Shown here piece after piece: positions 14,481-15,333 of a DNA stretch of 15,333 bases; within the stretch, counting starts at the first letter, position 1; each line of letters begins with the position of its first letter. The DNA lies in the NCBI GenBank assembly GCA_024225875.1, contig JAAEMD010000268.1:1-15333 (forward strand), read 5' to 3'. Source of the DNA: a bacterium. Lineage in GTDB: Bacteria > Margulisbacteria > Marinamargulisbacteria > JAAEMD01. The position numbers were made by a program, and so were the translations under genes. The notes under the pieces are model-generated. The model did no database searches and had not been told where the DNA came from. It saw nothing but the letters and a program-made list of their open reading frames with translations.

Positions 14481-15029
14481 TTAGTTGTTAGAGGTGTTAT
14501 CAGGCTGTGTAATTATCCTGTCTATTTCCAGTACTGATTTTTTGCAGATCTCAGGCAATAGCTTTTCTTCTTCTTTAGTAAAGTTTGATAATACAAAATT
14601 TGTAATGTCCCATTTATGAGGTACTGGACCAATACCAATTCTTATGCGTGGAAAGTTATTTGATCCTAATAATGATATTACTGATTTAATTCCATTATGA
14701 GTGCCGCCACTACCTTTTTTCCTGACTCTAATTGTACCAAAAGGCAGGTCGATGTCATCGAAAATCAGTATAATATTATGCAGCGGTATTTTGTAAAACC
14801 CTTTTATCAGCTGCACAGCTTCCCCTGAATTATTCATATAAGTCTGAGGTTTTACCAGAAAAATTTTATCAGGACCTGCCGTACCTTCGTATAAAATAGA
14901 TTTGAATTTATTGCCTGTTTTAATTAGCTCGAAATTTTTTATAATATAATTTGCAGCAATAAAGCCTAGATTATGTCTTGTTTTTTCATATTTTTTTCCA
15001 GTATTTCCCAGGCAAACTATAAGGTACAT
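14481..15029 (-). CDS. pth: Peptidyl-tRNA hydrolase
   Basis: It cleaves peptidyl-tRNAs released prematurely from ribosomes, recycling tRNA in the cytoplasm. The chosen start gives 182 aa beginning MYLIVCLGNTG, aligned with the family's usual N-terminus; an ATG three codons earlier is possible. GGAG lies three bases before the chosen ATG. Catalytic and tRNA-binding residues are all visible: N9, H19 in TRHNLGF, N66/N67 in KPQTYMNNSGEAV, D91/D92 in FDDIDLPFGTIRVR, and N112 in GGTHNGIKS. Cys replaces the common Gly in LIVGLGN, and Thr the Pro in GNPG. A promoter-like TTGATA, 18 bp, TATAAT overlaps the earlier ATG. It is first in a possible transcription unit with the exported protein gene. Confidence 0.95.
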   Translation of the reverse strand: MYLIVCLGNTGKKYEKTRHNLGFIAANYIIKNFELIKTGNKFKSILYEGTAGPDKIFLVKPQTYMNNSGEAVQLIKGFYKIPLHNIILIFDDIDLPFGTIRVRKKGSGGTHNGIKSVISLLGSNNFPRIRIGIGPVPHKWDITNFVLSNFTKEEEKLLPEICKKSVLEIDRIITQPDNTSNN

Positions 15030-15036
15030 GATCTCC

Positions 15037-15066
15037 ATTATAATGTGATAGATAAAAAAATATCAA
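15037..15066 (-). promoter_or_regulatory. Possible pth promoter overlapping the start region
   Basis: TTGATA (15066 to 15061) and TATAAT (15042 to 15037) are separated by 18 bp on the minus strand. Initiation would fall within one or two bases of the pth start at 15029, giving an almost leaderless message. The region is AT-rich, so chance is possible. Confidence 0.4.
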
Positions 15067-15220
15067 AAAGTTTTTCTGGCAAAGTATTGATTAGTCTGGG
15101 CTGTTGTCTGCTGAAAGTAACCAGTATTAAAGATAAAGCAGGCATAGGTAAAGTTAATATGCCAGATATATGAGCAATTATGTTTCTCGAATTATTTTTC
15201 TGGTTTTTATTTTTTACTAG

Positions 15221-15287
15221 GAGTCTGTCGTTCTTAAGCAGAGATGATAAAATATAAGGAAGAAGAAATAAATCAGCGAGGTAAAAA
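15221..15287 (+). mobile_element. Probable left end of an IS1182-type insertion sequence
   Basis: GAGTCTGTCGTTCTTAAGC (15221-15239) lies about 65 bp before the transposase-like start and resembles a terminal repeat in position and style. The partner repeat is outside the window, so the boundary is tentative. Confidence 0.35.
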
Positions 15288-15333
15288 ATGACAAGATTTA
15301 AAACCGCCGATAGAAATACACCTTATTTGTTTC
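15288..15333 (+). CDS. IS1182-family transposase, N-terminal fragment (cut by window end)
   Basis: The frame runs off the right edge after 15 codons: MTRFKTADRNTPYLF. This closely resembles the conserved start of IS1182-type DDE transposases (M-x-RF-x-x-x-DR-x-T-x-YL-x-PPS). A GAGGT SD lies five bases upstream of the ATG. Only the start is visible, so intactness cannot be judged. Confidence 0.7.
   Translation, partial: MTRFKTADRNTPYLF

Overview
The window is an AT-rich bacterial chromosome segment, probably from a Gram-negative (diderm) organism, because one gene encodes an exported, barrel-like protein. The genus cannot be named from the sequence. A groES without a neighbouring groEL, an isolated long-form hisG, a monomeric NADP isocitrate dehydrogenase and many small repeats would fit a spirochaete-like or other host-associated lineage, but this is weak inference.

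Layout. The left third (1-4470) is accessory in character. The tail of a plus-strand ORF is followed by two minus-strand genes of unknown function (199 and 578 aa). A divergent plus-strand gene then encodes a 512-aa protein with an Asn/Ser/Lys-rich N-terminus built on an internal tandem duplication. A near-perfect bidirectional terminator separates this block from the metabolic part: icd on the minus strand, then groES, a small zinc-ribbon protein and hisG on the plus strand. Next come feoA-feoB (minus), a dCMP deaminase (plus), an exported protein with a barrel-like domain, a lysine-rich linker and a C-terminal beta domain (minus), and pth (minus). The last 46 bases start what looks like an IS1182-type transposase.

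Most genes are single transcription units of housekeeping type: TCA cycle, chaperonin, histidine and pyrimidine nucleotide metabolism, ferrous iron uptake and peptidyl-tRNA recycling. The clear two-gene operons are feoA-feoB and the 199/578-aa pair; pth and the exported protein may form a third.

The most interesting structure is a 113-bp MITE-like family. There are three full-length copies and one copy with an internal deletion, all intergenic and all in the same orientation. They have imperfect terminal inverted repeats and TA at their borders. Each terminal repeat carries CGGACA placed 17 bp from a TATA-like hexamer at the border, so the elements appear to bring outward-facing promoters. 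Two copies sit exactly where the feoAB and dCMP deaminase promoters are expected. Other notable points are a probable ATT start codon that restores a signal peptide, a nested hairpin followed by a T-tract between icd and groES, a G9 tract after groES, and a 10-bp palindrome at the predicted feoA transcription start.
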